DNA of 64,000 nucleotides from Nocardioides luteus (GTDB taxonomy: Bacteria > Actinomycetota > Actinomycetes > Propionibacteriales > Nocardioidaceae). Where the stretch lies: positions 53,244 to 117,243 of the forward strand of contig NZ_JZDQ02000018.1 of NCBI RefSeq assembly GCF_000960475.2, in the 5' to 3' direction. A program made the position numbers and the translations under genes. Positions 8,697 to 17,217 of the stretch are shown piece by piece; the stretch's first letter is position 1; each line of letters starts with the position of its first letter. The notes below the pieces were generated by a model. That model was not told the DNA's origin, made no database searches, and was given only the letters and a program-made list of their open reading frames with translations.

Positions 8697-8999
8697 TCAG
8701 GCGTTGATCGCGGTGACCTTGACCTGGGTGTACTTCTGACGGTGACCCTGGCGCTTCTTGTAGCCGGTCTTGTTCTTGTACTTCTGGATGATGATCTTCG
8801 GGCCCTTGGAGGCGCCGACGATCTCACCCGCAACCGAAGCCTTGTCGAGGCCGGTCGAGGTCACGTTCTCGCCGTCGACCAGGAGGACCACGGGGAGCGA
8901 GACGGCCGTGCCGTTCTCGCCGTCGAGGCGGTCGATCTCGATGACGTCGCCGACAACGACCTTCTGCTGCTTGCTGCCAGCCTTCACGATCGCGTACAC
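8697..8999 (-). CDS. rplU: 50S ribosomal protein L21
   Basis: About 100-residue L21, which binds 23S rRNA and is always paired with L27. The start is taken as GTG at 8999, because an AAGGAG ribosome-binding site lies six bases before it. That same AAGGAG is part of the codons following an upstream ATG at 9014, which would otherwise give five extra residues. The resulting N-terminus (M)[10 protein letters not shown] agrees with the family. [17 protein letters not shown] near the C-terminus is the L21 signature. First gene of the rplU-rpmA operon, with a good promoter upstream. Confidence 0.96.
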   Translation of the reverse strand: MYAIVKAGSKQQKVVVGDVIEIDRLDGENGTAVSLPVVLLVDGENVTSTGLDKASVAGEIVGASKGPKIIIQKYKNKTGYKKRQGHRQKYTQVKVTAINA

Positions 9000-9125
9000 C
9001 GCGGTCTCCTTCATGCTCCGAACTCAAAAGTCTTGTGTCGACCCGCGGCAAAGCAGGCCGGACCCCGAAGCGATAGGTGCCAGCAGATGCCTGCAGGAAC
9101 GGCGCACTGCGCACGCCGAGATTCA

Positions 9126-9154
9126 ATCTTACGTAAGCGGCCAGGTAGCCGCAA
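9126..9154 (-). promoter_or_regulatory. Likely housekeeping promoter of rplU-rpmA
   Basis: On the minus strand, TTGCGG (9149-9154) and TAAGAT (9126-9131) are separated by exactly 17 bp, a good match to sigma-70-type -35 and -10 boxes. They lie about 127 bp before the rplU start, leaving a 5' leader of about 120 bases. Inferred from sequence alone. Confidence 0.55.
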
Positions 9155-9263
9155 AACGCCGCGACACCGTCCGTCCGGGGCATTGTGCCCCGGAGAACCC
9201 CGATCAGGCCAACCGGGCGCCCGGTTCGGCCATGCCCTCTGCGAACCGGGCACGATTCCGGGC

Positions 9264-10070
9264 ATGATGGCGCCCATGACGTCGCCCGAGCAGTCGACTG
9301 AGCCGTCTCAGCGGAACCAGGCCCGCCAGGAGGAGATCCTGGCGCGCGCCCGCACGACCGGCCGCGTCTCGGTGACCGATCTCGCGCCCGCTCTCGGGGT
9401 GAGCGTCGAGACGATCCGGCGCGACCTCAAGGTGCTCGCCGACCGCGGCGTCGTGGAGCGGGTCTACGGCGGCGCGGTCGCCCTGGAGAGCGGCAGCTTC
9501 GAGACCTCGCTCGAGTTCCGCGCCGGCCGCGACGTCGACGAGAAGCACCGGATCGCCCGGGCCGCCCTCCAGCATCGCCACGGGGCGGAGACGATCTACA
9601 TCGACGAGGGCACCATGCCGCAGTTCCTCGCCGAGGAGCTCTTCGGCCAGGGCCCGGCGACGGTCATCACCCCCTCGCTCCCGGTGGCCACCCGGCTCTC
9701 CGCGGACCCAGAGCTCACCGTGATCGTGCTGGGCGGGCGCGTACGCACCATCACCCGGGGCGTCGTGGACCAGTGGGCGACGCGGATGCTGGCCGACCTG
9801 GTGATCGACCTGGCCTACATCGGCGCCAACGGGATCTCCCGCGAGCAGGGCCTGACCACCCAGGACCCCTCGGTGGCCGCGGTCAAGCGCGCCGCAATCG
9901 AGCGCTCCCGGCGCCGGATCTTCTTCGGCGCCCACACCAAGTTCGGCGCCTCCAGCCTGTGCCGTTTCGCCGGCGTACGCGACTTCGAGCTGCTCATCAC
10001 CGGCACCGAGCTCTCGGCCAGCGAAGCCCGCCGGTTCTCGGCACTCGGCCCCCGGGTCATCCGGGCCTGA
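9264..10070 (+). CDS. DeoR family transcriptional regulator
   Basis: 268-residue repressor of the sugar-responsive DeoR type. The N-terminal winged helix contains RQEEILARARTTGRVSV and GVSVETIRRDLKVLADRG, followed by the family's VYGGAV hinge. The C-terminal DeoRC domain (about 90-255) carries YIDEGTM, VITPSLPVA and the SREQGLTTQD stretch, and would bind a phosphorylated sugar. ATG 9264 is taken; 9267 and 9276 are also possible. It lies 132 bp upstream of the polyol transport operon on the same strand and is the obvious regulator of it. Confidence 0.9.
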   Translation: MMAPMTSPEQSTEPSQRNQARQEEILARARTTGRVSVTDLAPALGVSVETIRRDLKVLADRGVVERVYGGAVALESGSFETSLEFRAGRDVDEKHRIARAALQHRHGAETIYIDEGTMPQFLAEELFGQGPATVITPSLPVATRLSADPELTVIVLGGRVRTITRGVVDQWATRMLADLVIDLAYIGANGISREQGLTTQDPSVAAVKRAAIERSRRRIFFGAHTKFGASSLCRFAGVRDFELLITGTELSASEARRFSALGPRVIRA

Positions 10071-10101
10071 AACCCGGCCTGAAACCCGGCCTGAGAACGG
10101 G
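10066..10101. repeat. 12-bp tandem repeat, three copies
   Basis: CCTGAAACCCGG at 10066-10077 and again at 10078-10089, then a degenerate copy at 10090-10101. The first copy overlaps the last codons and stop of the DeoR gene. Confidence 0.7.
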
Positions 10102-10155
10102 CAGGAACCGGGCGCGACGGACGCATCGACCGGGCTAGGGGGTCCGGCCCGAATT

Positions 10156-10177
10156 ACGACATCGTGGTCGTGACGAC
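10156..10177. promoter_or_regulatory. Possible DeoR operator upstream of the polyol operon
   Basis: ACGAC (10156-10160), GTCGT (10167-10171) and ACGAC (10173-10177) form two overlapping inverted repeats, one spaced by six bases and one by one base. They lie 26-47 bp before the binding-protein start, a position expected for an operator. The assignment to the neighbouring regulator is inference. Confidence 0.3.
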
Positions 10178-10202
10178 AGTCACACTGCGAGGAGGCAGAT
10201 CG

Positions 10203-11579
10203 ATGCGGGCACGGAGACGGACCTCCGCAGCGCTGACAGCGCTATCACTGGCGACGGTGATGTTGACGGCATGCGGCACCGGCGGCCTGGGAGCCGGCGG
10301 GACGAGCGCGGGCGAGCACAGCATCACGGTGCTGATGGTGAACAACCCCCAGATGCTCGAGCTCCAGGAGCTCACCGCGAAGCACTTCACCGAGGAGACC
10401 GGGATCGAGGTGAACTTCGTGGTCAAGGTCGAGCAGGACATGCGGGACACCGCGAGCACCGAGTTCGCCAACCAGTCCGGGATCTATGACGTGGCGACGC
10501 TGTCCAACTTCGAGATCCCCTACTACGCCCAAGCGGGCTGGATCTCGGACATGGAGAGCATCGCGAACGACCCCGAGTTCGACCAGGACGACATCCTGCC
10601 GCCGATGACCGAGGCGCTCTCGGCCGACGGCAAGGTCTACGGCGAGCCGTTCTACGGCGAGTCGTCGTTCCTGATGTACCGCAAGGACCTGTTCGAGAAG
10701 CACGGCATCGACATGCCGGCCAACCCGACCTGGGAGCAGGTCGCCGGCTTCGCCGCCAAGATCGACGAGGCGGAACCGGACATGCGTGGCATCTGCCTGC
10801 GCGGCCTGGCCGGCTGGGGCGACAACCTCGCCTCGATCACGACCGTGGTCAACACCATGGGCGGCACCTGGTTCGACGAGGACTGGAACGCCCAGGTCAA
10901 CAAGGGCGGCTTCAAGAAGGCCGCCAACTTCTACGTCGATCTGGTCCGCAAGCACGGCGAGGCCGGCGCCGCGACCTTCAGCTTCCCGCAGTGCCTCAAC
11001 GCCATGCAGCAGGGCAAGGTCGCGATGTGGTACGACGCCACCTCCGGTGCCGGGTCGCTCGAAGCGGCCGAGTCGCCGGTCAAGGGCAAGGTCGGCTACG
11101 TCGCCGCCCCGCACGACCAGACCGAGAACGCCGGCTGGCTCTACACCTGGGCGTGGGCGATCCAGAAGGCCTCACGGCACCAGGAGGACGCCGCGAAGTT
11201 CGTCGCCTGGGCCTCCAGCAAGGAGTACGAGGAGCTGGTGATGGCCGACACCGAGAACGACACCGGAGGGCCGACCAACGTCCCCGCGGGCAAGCGTGCC
11301 TCGACCTATGCGAACCCGGAGTACCTCGAGGTGGCCGGCTCCTTCGCCACCCCGACCATGAATGCGATCAAGAACGCCCAGGCCGACAACCCGGGCGTCC
11401 AGAAGCGGCCCTACAACGGCATCCAGTTCGTCGGGGTCCCGAGCTTCACCGACTTCGGTACCGAGTGCGCCAAGCAGCTCTCCAGCGCCATCTCGGGCTC
11501 GAAGACCACCGACGCGGCGCTCGACCGATGTCAGTCCCTCGCCCAGGAGTACGGCGACGTCCAGAAGGAGAAGCAGTGA
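10203..11579 (+). CDS. Extracellular polyol/sugar-binding lipoprotein of an ABC transporter
   Basis: 458-residue solute-binding protein of the MalE/SmoE type, held on the outer membrane face by lipid. It has a basic N-terminus, a hydrophobic core and the lipobox LTAC, with the modified cysteine at residue 24. The ATG at 10203 follows AGGAGG at good spacing; an earlier start at 10164 would spoil the signal peptide. The mature part contains GIEVNFVVKVEQDMRD, NQSGIYDVATLSNFEIPYYA and GEPFYGESSFLMYRKDLFEK, typical of this family. First gene of a tightly coupled four-gene operon; the mannitol-type dehydrogenase at its end suggests a hexitol as substrate. Confidence 0.9.
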   Translation: MRARRRTSAALTALSLATVMLTACGTGGLGAGGTSAGEHSITVLMVNNPQMLELQELTAKHFTEETGIEVNFVVKVEQDMRDTASTEFANQSGIYDVATLSNFEIPYYAQAGWISDMESIANDPEFDQDDILPPMTEALSADGKVYGEPFYGESSFLMYRKDLFEKHGIDMPANPTWEQVAGFAAKIDEAEPDMRGICLRGLAGWGDNLASITTVVNTMGGTWFDEDWNAQVNKGGFKKAANFYVDLVRKHGEAGAATFSFPQCLNAMQQGKVAMWYDATSGAGSLEAAESPVKGKVGYVAAPHDQTENAGWLYTWAWAIQKASRHQEDAAKFVAWASSKEYEELVMADTENDTGGPTNVPAGKRASTYANPEYLEVAGSFATPTMNAIKNAQADNPGVQKRPYNGIQFVGVPSFTDFGTECAKQLSSAISGSKTTDAALDRCQSLAQEYGDVQKEKQ

Positions 11580-12538
11580 TGGCCTCCCTGACCGCACCAC
11601 TCCCCGCAACCACGGAACCGGCGGCGACAAGGCCGCCCGAGGCGTACCGGAAGTGGGGCCGGGAGTCGTGGAAGCTGCGCGCGCCGCTGCTGCCCGCGCT
11701 GGTCTTCCTGATCGTGGTGACGCAGCTGCCGTTCGTGGCGACGCTGGTCATGTCGTTCATGAACTGGAGCGCGCAGCCCGACGCCCCGGGGCGCAGCTTC
11801 GCCGGCTTCGACAACTTCAAGACGGTGTTCACCACGCCGGCCTACCGCACGGCGGTCCTCAACACGATCGAGATCACCGTGGTCGTCGTCGGGGTGAGCG
11901 CCCTGCTCGCCCTCGGGATCGCCCTGCTGCTGAACAACGCGTTCGTCGGCCGCGGCGTGGTCCGCACGATGATGATCGCGCCGTTCCTGATCGTGCCGAT
12001 CGCGGCCGCGGTCTTCTGGGGCAACGGCATCCTGATGACCGGGTTCGGCCTGGTCGACGGGGTGCTCGGTCAGCTCGGGGTGCCCGGCGCCCAGGACATC
12101 GCGTTCCTCACCGACCATCCCAAGCTCGCCATCGAGATCGAGCTGATCTGGCAGTGGACGCCGTTCATGATGCTGATCCTGCTCGCCGGGCTGCAGTCGC
12201 AGGATCCTGAGGTGCTGGAGGCGGCGAGCATCGACGGCTGCAACGGCTGGCAGACGTTCGTGCACATGACGCTCCCCCACGTACGCCGCTATCTCGAGCT
12301 CTCGATCGTGCTCGGCACGATCTTCATCGTCCAGAACTTCGACTCGGTCCTGGGCATGACCGGCGGGCTGAACTCCACCAACATCCCGTTCGCCGTCTAC
12401 GAGACGTTCTACTCGGCCAAGGACTACGGGGTCGCCTCAGCGCTGGGCGTCGTCGTGGTCATCGGCTCACTGATCATCGCGACCTTCGCACTCCGCGTGG
12501 TGTCGTCCCTGCTGACCGACGAGGAGGCTGCCCGATGA
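11579..12538 (+). CDS. ABC transporter permease, MalF/SmoF-like
   Basis: 319-residue inner-membrane permease with about six transmembrane helices and the EAA loop EVLEAASIDGCNGWQTFVHM, which docks the ATPase. The ATG at 11579 overlaps the binding-protein stop as TGATG, with AAGGAG upstream, so translation is coupled. The second permease overlaps its 3' end. No ATPase gene lies in the operon. Confidence 0.92.
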   Translation: MASLTAPLPATTEPAATRPPEAYRKWGRESWKLRAPLLPALVFLIVVTQLPFVATLVMSFMNWSAQPDAPGRSFAGFDNFKTVFTTPAYRTAVLNTIEITVVVVGVSALLALGIALLLNNAFVGRGVVRTMMIAPFLIVPIAAAVFWGNGILMTGFGLVDGVLGQLGVPGAQDIAFLTDHPKLAIEIELIWQWTPFMMLILLAGLQSQDPEVLEAASIDGCNGWQTFVHMTLPHVRRYLELSIVLGTIFIVQNFDSVLGMTGGLNSTNIPFAVYETFYSAKDYGVASALGVVVVIGSLIIATFALRVVSSLLTDEEAAR

Positions 12539-13371
12539 ACACATGGAACCGGCAACGGGTGGCGAAGATCGCCATCCCGATCGCAGCATGGCTGGTCGGC
12601 ATCATCTTCGTGATCCCGATCCTCTACATGGTCCTGACCTCGCTGCACGCACCGCAGGACGCCCAGACCTACCCGCCGAGCTGGGGTGCCCCGCTGACGC
12701 TGGACAACTACGGCGGCCTGTTCACCTCGGCCAACCCGATCACGCCTGCGCTGATCAACTCGGTGATCACCAGCGTGCTCTCGACGCTGCTCGTGCTCGC
12801 GCTGGCCATCCCCGCCGCGTACGCCCTGGCGATCAAGCCGGTGAAGAAGTGGTCGGACGCGATGTTCTTCTTCCTGTCGACGAAGATGCTGCCGATGGTC
12901 GCGGGGATCCTGCCGATCTACCTGTTCACGACCCAGGTCATCAACATGCCCGACAACGTGATCATCCTGATCCTGCTCTACACCGCGATGAACCTGCCGA
13001 TCGCGGTCTGGATGATGCGCTCGTTCCTGGCCGAGGTGCCGCCCGCGATCATCGAGGCCGCCTCGATCGACGGCGCCTCGACGCTGCGGATCCTGACCCG
13101 CATCGTGGCGCCGATCTCGATGCCCGGCGTCGCGGCCACCTCGCTGATCTGCTTCATCTTCGCCTGGAACGAGCAGCTCTACGCCAAGGTGCTGACGTCG
13201 GTCGCCGCGCAGACCGGTCCGGTCTTCGTGAACACCCTGATCCAGACAGAGCACGCCTACCTCGCCGAGCTGGCCGCCGGGGCGACGCTGATCTCGCTGC
13301 CCGTGCTCATCGCCGGCTTCGCCGCCCAGGACAAGCTGGTGCAGGGACTCTCCCTCGGGGCGGTCAAGTGA
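12535..13371 (+). CDS. ABC transporter permease, MalG/SmoG-like
   Basis: 278-residue partner permease with six predicted helices and the EAA loop PAIIEAASIDGASTLRIL. Its ATGA start overlaps the stop of the first permease. It ends in VQGLSLGAVK, a family-typical C-terminus. Together with the preceding two genes it makes the membrane and binding parts of a carbohydrate ABC importer that must borrow a nucleotide-binding subunit from elsewhere (an MsmK-type shared ATPase would fit). Confidence 0.92.
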   Translation: MNTWNRQRVAKIAIPIAAWLVGIIFVIPILYMVLTSLHAPQDAQTYPPSWGAPLTLDNYGGLFTSANPITPALINSVITSVLSTLLVLALAIPAAYALAIKPVKKWSDAMFFFLSTKMLPMVAGILPIYLFTTQVINMPDNVIILILLYTAMNLPIAVWMMRSFLAEVPPAIIEAASIDGASTLRILTRIVAPISMPGVAATSLICFIFAWNEQLYAKVLTSVAAQTGPVFVNTLIQTEHAYLAELAAGATLISLPVLIAGFAAQDKLVQGLSLGAVK

Positions 13372-14843
13372 CGTATCCGAGACTCACGACGGCTCGACTC
13401 GGCGACCTGTCTGCATCCGTTGCTGTCCCCGCCTACGACCGCTCCGCCGTCACTCCCGGGATCGTGCATCTCGGGGTCGGCGGCTTCCACCGCGCCCACC
13501 AGGCGCGCTACGTCGACGACCTGCTCGCCTCGGGCATCACCGACTGGGGCATCGTCGGGGTGGGGCTGATGCCCCAGGACGTACGCATGCGGGATGCTCT
13601 CGCGGCCCAGGACCATCTCTACACGCTCGTCGAGCGGGCGCCGGACGGCGCGGTACGGGGGCGGGTGATCGGCTCGATCATCGACTACCTCTTCGCGCCC
13701 GACTCCCCCGCGGACGTACTGGACCTGCTCACCGATCCGCGGATCCGGATCGTGTCGCTGACCATCACCGAGGGCGGCTACCACGTCAACCAGGCGACCG
13801 GCGGCTTCGACGCCTCCGACCCCGCCATCCAGGCCGACCTGGAGCCCGGGGCGGTGCCGTCGACGGCGTTCGGCTACGTCGTGGAGGCGCTGGCCCGGCG
13901 GCGTGCCGCCGGGATGGCGCCGTTCACGGTGATGTCGTGCGACAACATCGCCGGCAACGGCGACGTCGCCAGGGCGATGATGTCGGCGTTCGCGTCCCTG
14001 CGTGACCCGGAGCTCGGCGACTGGATCGCCTCCGAGGTCGCCTTCCCGAGCTCGATGGTGGACCGGATCACCCCGGCGACCACCGATGCCGACGTCGAGG
14101 AGGTCGGCTGGCGGTTCGGCATCGGGGACGCCTGGCCGGTGGTCAGCGAGCCGTTCACCCAGTGGGTGCTCGAGGACCACTTCCCGCAGGGCCGGCCACC
14201 GTTCGAGCAGGCCGGGGTCGAGATGGTGCCCGACGTCGAGCCGTACGAGCTGATGAAGCTGCGGCTCCTCAACGCCAGCCACCAGGCGCTGTGCTACCTC
14301 GGCTACCTCTCTGGCTACCGCTACGCCCACGAGGTCTGCACCGACCCGCTCTTCGTCGACTTCCTGCTCGGCTACATGTCGCAGGAGGGTGCCCCGACCC
14401 TGCCGCAGGTGCCCGGGGTGGACCTGCCGGGCTACCAGCACGAGCTGATCTCCCGGTTCGCCAACCCCCACATCCGCGACACCCTGGCGCGGCTGTGCGC
14501 GGAGAGCTCCGACCGGATCCCGAAGTGGCTGGTGCCGGTGATCACCGCCCAGCTGGGTCGTGGCGGCTCGGTGCGGCGGTCGGCGCTCGTCGTCGCCGCC
14601 TGGGCCCGCTACGCCGAGGGCGTCGACGAGCAGGGCGCGCCGATCGACATCGTCGACCGGCGCCAGGCCGACGTGATGGCCCGGGCGATCGCGCAGCGCG
14701 ACGACCCGCTCGCCTTCCTCCGCGACCCCGACCTCTTCGGCGACCTCGTCGACTCGCCCGAGTTCACCGAGCCGTACGCCGAGGCGCTGGCGTCCCTGCA
14801 CGCCGTCGGGGCTCGGAAGACCCTCGAGATCTGGGAGGCGTAG
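13368..14843 (+). CDS. Mannitol 2-dehydrogenase family oxidoreductase
   Basis: 491-residue long-chain polyol dehydrogenase, which oxidises mannitol, arabinitol or a similar polyol to the ketose with NAD. The N-terminal Rossmann part has VHLGVGGFHRAHQARYVDDL; the C-terminal domain has the catalytic K-x4-N-x2-H motif KLRLLNASH. The start is GTG at 13368, overlapping the permease stop by four bases. Its place at the end of the importer operon argues that the imported substrate is the one oxidised here. Sorbitol, mannitol and arabinitol cannot be told apart from the sequence. Confidence 0.93.
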   Translation: MTYPRLTTARLGDLSASVAVPAYDRSAVTPGIVHLGVGGFHRAHQARYVDDLLASGITDWGIVGVGLMPQDVRMRDALAAQDHLYTLVERAPDGAVRGRVIGSIIDYLFAPDSPADVLDLLTDPRIRIVSLTITEGGYHVNQATGGFDASDPAIQADLEPGAVPSTAFGYVVEALARRRAAGMAPFTVMSCDNIAGNGDVARAMMSAFASLRDPELGDWIASEVAFPSSMVDRITPATTDADVEEVGWRFGIGDAWPVVSEPFTQWVLEDHFPQGRPPFEQAGVEMVPDVEPYELMKLRLLNASHQALCYLGYLSGYRYAHEVCTDPLFVDFLLGYMSQEGAPTLPQVPGVDLPGYQHELISRFANPHIRDTLARLCAESSDRIPKWLVPVITAQLGRGGSVRRSALVVAAWARYAEGVDEQGAPIDIVDRRQADVMARAIAQRDDPLAFLRDPDLFGDLVDSPEFTEPYAEALASLHAVGARKTLEIWEA

Positions 14844-14847
14844 GCAC

Positions 14848-15867
14848 TCATCGCACCCGGGCTGCCGGGTCCGATCTCGGATCGGGCCCGAGCAGCTCCT
14901 CGCCCAGCGCCGTACGCCAGTAGAGCACCTCGCGTCCCGCGCGGCGTCTCATGACCACGCCGGCGTCGAGGAGAACGCGCAGGTGGTTGCCGACGGCGCC
15001 GACGGGCAGGTGGGTGAGCGCGGCGAGCTGCGTCGTGGATCGGGGTGCATCGAGCAGAGCGAGCACCCCGGCCCTGTTGGCGCCGATGAGCCGGGCCAGG
15101 GCTTTCGCGGGATCGGTGCTCTCGCCGCCGGTGGCCGCGAGAGCACCGGCGACGGGATAGACGATCGCGTAGCGCTGCGGCAGGTCCCAGGCGAGCCAGG
15201 ATCCGTCGCTGTGCACCGGCACGAACGAGAGCTCGTGGGCGTCGGACAGGTCGCGGGCGGGCAGGTCATAGCCGTTGACCTGGAGGATCCCGTTCCCGAG
15301 CCACTTCTTGCGCCTGGTGCCGAGCGTGGCGAAGACGCTGGCCCAGCCCTCGCTGGCGAGCTGGCTGGCGCGGGAGACGATGTCGGCCTCCAACACGCGC
15401 CTGCGGCGTGGCCAGTCCGCCTGGACGGTGGCGGTCCAGATCCACGTCAGCAGCTCGATCACGGCGTCGCGGATCCCCGATCGCCCCAACACGACCGGTA
15501 GATCACCGGCGACCTCCCGGAGCTCGGCGCGCATGGTGCGGTCGTCCCAGGTCAGCACCTGAGCGAGCTCGTCGTCGAAGGTCGCGCCGTCGCCGAGCGG
15601 CGGCGGGGTGATGAAGTCAGCCATCCACCCGGGCTGGTCGCCGCGGCGGGGCCGCCACAGCGTGGCGTCGAGGGCCCTCAGCATCGGGTCCGAGGCCAGA
15701 AGATCCTCGTACGCCTCGAGGTAGGCGGCGCGGAAGGACCTCTGCCACGGCGTGCCGTTGGCGTCGGGACGGCTGAGAACCGTCAGCGCGGCGACGGTCT
15801 CGTGGAGCGGGGAGACCACGAACCGGCTCGCGGCCAGCAGGTCCGCCGGGATGATCCAGGTTCCCAT
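14848..15867 (-). CDS. ArsR-type helix-turn-helix regulator with DUF5937-like N-terminus
   Basis: About 339 residues. The C-terminal 75 residues form an ArsR winged helix (LLDAPRSTTQLAALTHLPVGAVGNHLRVLLDAGVV, written here in two overlapping parts: LLDAPRSTTQLAAL and PVGAVGNHLRVLLDAGVV). The long N-terminal part resembles the domain found in many actinobacterial HTH regulators and has no metal-binding cysteine pattern. ATG 15867 is preferred over GTG 15873 because an AAAGG lies eight bases before it. It is divergent from the MFS gene and converges on the dehydrogenase gene, four bases apart. It probably controls the MFS exporter; the signal is unknown. Confidence 0.82.
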   Translation of the reverse strand: MGTWIIPADLLAASRFVVSPLHETVAALTVLSRPDANGTPWQRSFRAAYLEAYEDLLASDPMLRALDATLWRPRRGDQPGWMADFITPPPLGDGATFDDELAQVLTWDDRTMRAELREVAGDLPVVLGRSGIRDAVIELLTWIWTATVQADWPRRRRVLEADIVSRASQLASEGWASVFATLGTRRKKWLGNGILQVNGYDLPARDLSDAHELSFVPVHSDGSWLAWDLPQRYAIVYPVAGALAATGGESTDPAKALARLIGANRAGVLALLDAPRSTTQLAALTHLPVGAVGNHLRVLLDAGVVMRRRAGREVLYWRTALGEELLGPDPRSDPAARVR

Positions 15868-15878
15868 CGTCACGACCT

Positions 15879-15894
15879 TTCGCGTGTGCGCGAA
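15879..15894. promoter_or_regulatory. Candidate operator between ArsR-type gene and MFS gene
   Basis: Perfect inverted repeat TTCGCG-TGTG-CGCGAA, 12 bases before the regulator start and 40 before the MFS start. The size and place suit an ArsR-family dimer. The pairing with this regulator is inference. Confidence 0.4.
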
Positions 15895-15934
15895 TCATTA
15901 CCCGATCGCCCTCGATCATTCCAGACTTCACCGC

Positions 15935-17146
15935 ATGACGAGCACTTCCGCACCGCCCGCACCGACCACCTTCGGACAGCTCTTCTCGATCCCGGAGTTC
16001 AGGGTCCTCTTCGCCAACCGCTGCCTGGTGATGATCTCGGTCGCGTCGTCGTCGCTGGCGCTCGGGACGATCATGTTCGAGAGCACCGGGTCCGCCCTGC
16101 TCAGCGCGCTGTCGATGTTCGGCGGGCCACTGGTCGCACTGGTCGTCTCGCAGCTGTTCCTGGGACTCTCCGACACCCTCCGACCGCGAACCGGACTCAT
16201 GCTCCAGATGGCGGCACCGCTCGTCGCCAATGCACTTCAAGCGCTGCCGGGGGTGCCGTGGCAGGCACGATTCGCTCTGCTCGCCATTCCCTACGCGGTC
16301 AACGCCATGCTCAGCGGCACGCAATGGGTCGTCCTGCGCGACATCATGTCCGGCTCGTCCTATGCCCTCGGTCGATCGACGCTGAACCTCGCCGTCGGCG
16401 GGATGCAGGTCGTCGGATACGGCCTCGGCGGCGTCGCGCTGCTGTGGCTCTCACCGCAGACGCTGTTCATCGTCGCAGCCGTCGTCAACCTGCTCAGCCT
16501 GATCACCGTGCGGTTCGGCATCAAGGACCGGCCGGCCCCTGGACGTACTTCGGAGGGGCTCGTCGCCCGGACCCGCCGAGTCAACCGGCTGCTCCTCGGA
16601 TCACGGGTCACCCGGCCGCTCTACCTCGCCGGCTGGGTGCCGAACGGGCTGATCGTCGGCTGCGAGGCACTCTTCGTTCCCTACGGTCACGGTTCGCTCG
16701 CCGGCTACCTCTTCGCGGCCGGTGCTGCCGGGATGATGCTGGGCGACCTGGGAGCCGGCCGCTTCCTGACGGTCCCGCAGCGTGACCGGCTCATCGGCCC
16801 GCTGCGCTATCTCCTCGCGGTCCCCTTCCTCCTCTTCTGGTTCTCCCCTCCCGCGGCGGTTGCGGTGGCCGCGGTGTTCATCGCCTCCGTCGGGTACGCC
16901 GCCTCGCTCCCGTTGCAGGAACGCCTGATCACCCACACCACCGACGACATCCAGGGGCAGGCGCTCGGTCTCCAGAGCCAGGGCATGATGATCGGCCAAG
17001 CCCTCGGGGCCGGGGTCGGCGGCGCCATCGCGTCCTCGCTCGCCCCCGGTCACACCATGGGGGTCCTGGCCACGGCGTCGTTGCTGGTGACCCTCGCGCT
17101 CACCCCCGGCCTGCGCCGGTCTGCGCCGCGGCATCCGGTTCCGTAG
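15935..17146 (+). CDS. MFS transporter
   Basis: 403-residue major facilitator protein with about ten to twelve hydrophobic helices and a cytoplasmic loop near residues 195-220. Seen: FRVLFANRCLVMISVASSSL in helix 1, and the half-repeat near TLRPRTGLMLQMAAPLVANA. It lacks a recognisable drug-class motif, so the substrate is open; export is the usual role for MFS genes divergent from an ArsR-type regulator. The ATG at 15935 leaves a 61-bp intergenic region with the candidate operator. Confidence 0.87.
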   Translation: MTSTSAPPAPTTFGQLFSIPEFRVLFANRCLVMISVASSSLALGTIMFESTGSALLSALSMFGGPLVALVVSQLFLGLSDTLRPRTGLMLQMAAPLVANALQALPGVPWQARFALLAIPYAVNAMLSGTQWVVLRDIMSGSSYALGRSTLNLAVGGMQVVGYGLGGVALLWLSPQTLFIVAAVVNLLSLITVRFGIKDRPAPGRTSEGLVARTRRVNRLLLGSRVTRPLYLAGWVPNGLIVGCEALFVPYGHGSLAGYLFAAGAAGMMLGDLGAGRFLTVPQRDRLIGPLRYLLAVPFLLFWFSPPAAVAVAAVFIASVGYAASLPLQERLITHTTDDIQGQALGLQSQGMMIGQALGAGVGGAIASSLAPGHTMGVLATASLLVTLALTPGLRRSAPRHPVP

Positions 17147-17168
17147 CCGCAGGTGCGGCGAGAACGCC

Positions 17169-17206
17169 GAAGCCCTGGCCACCGCTGATACGGTGGCCAG
17201 GGCTTC
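17169..17206. terminator. Bidirectional terminator hairpin between MFS gene and rne
   Basis: Perfect 16-bp stem (17169-17184 with 17191-17206) and a six-base loop, placed between the stops of two converging genes. Confidence 0.88.
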
Positions 17207-17217
17207 CTATCGAGGTG

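Noticed and set aside
10066..10101. 12-bp tandem repeat as a CRISPR-like or terminator array
   Set aside because: Three short copies without spacers and no stable hairpin; simplest reading is slippage at the end of the DeoR gene.
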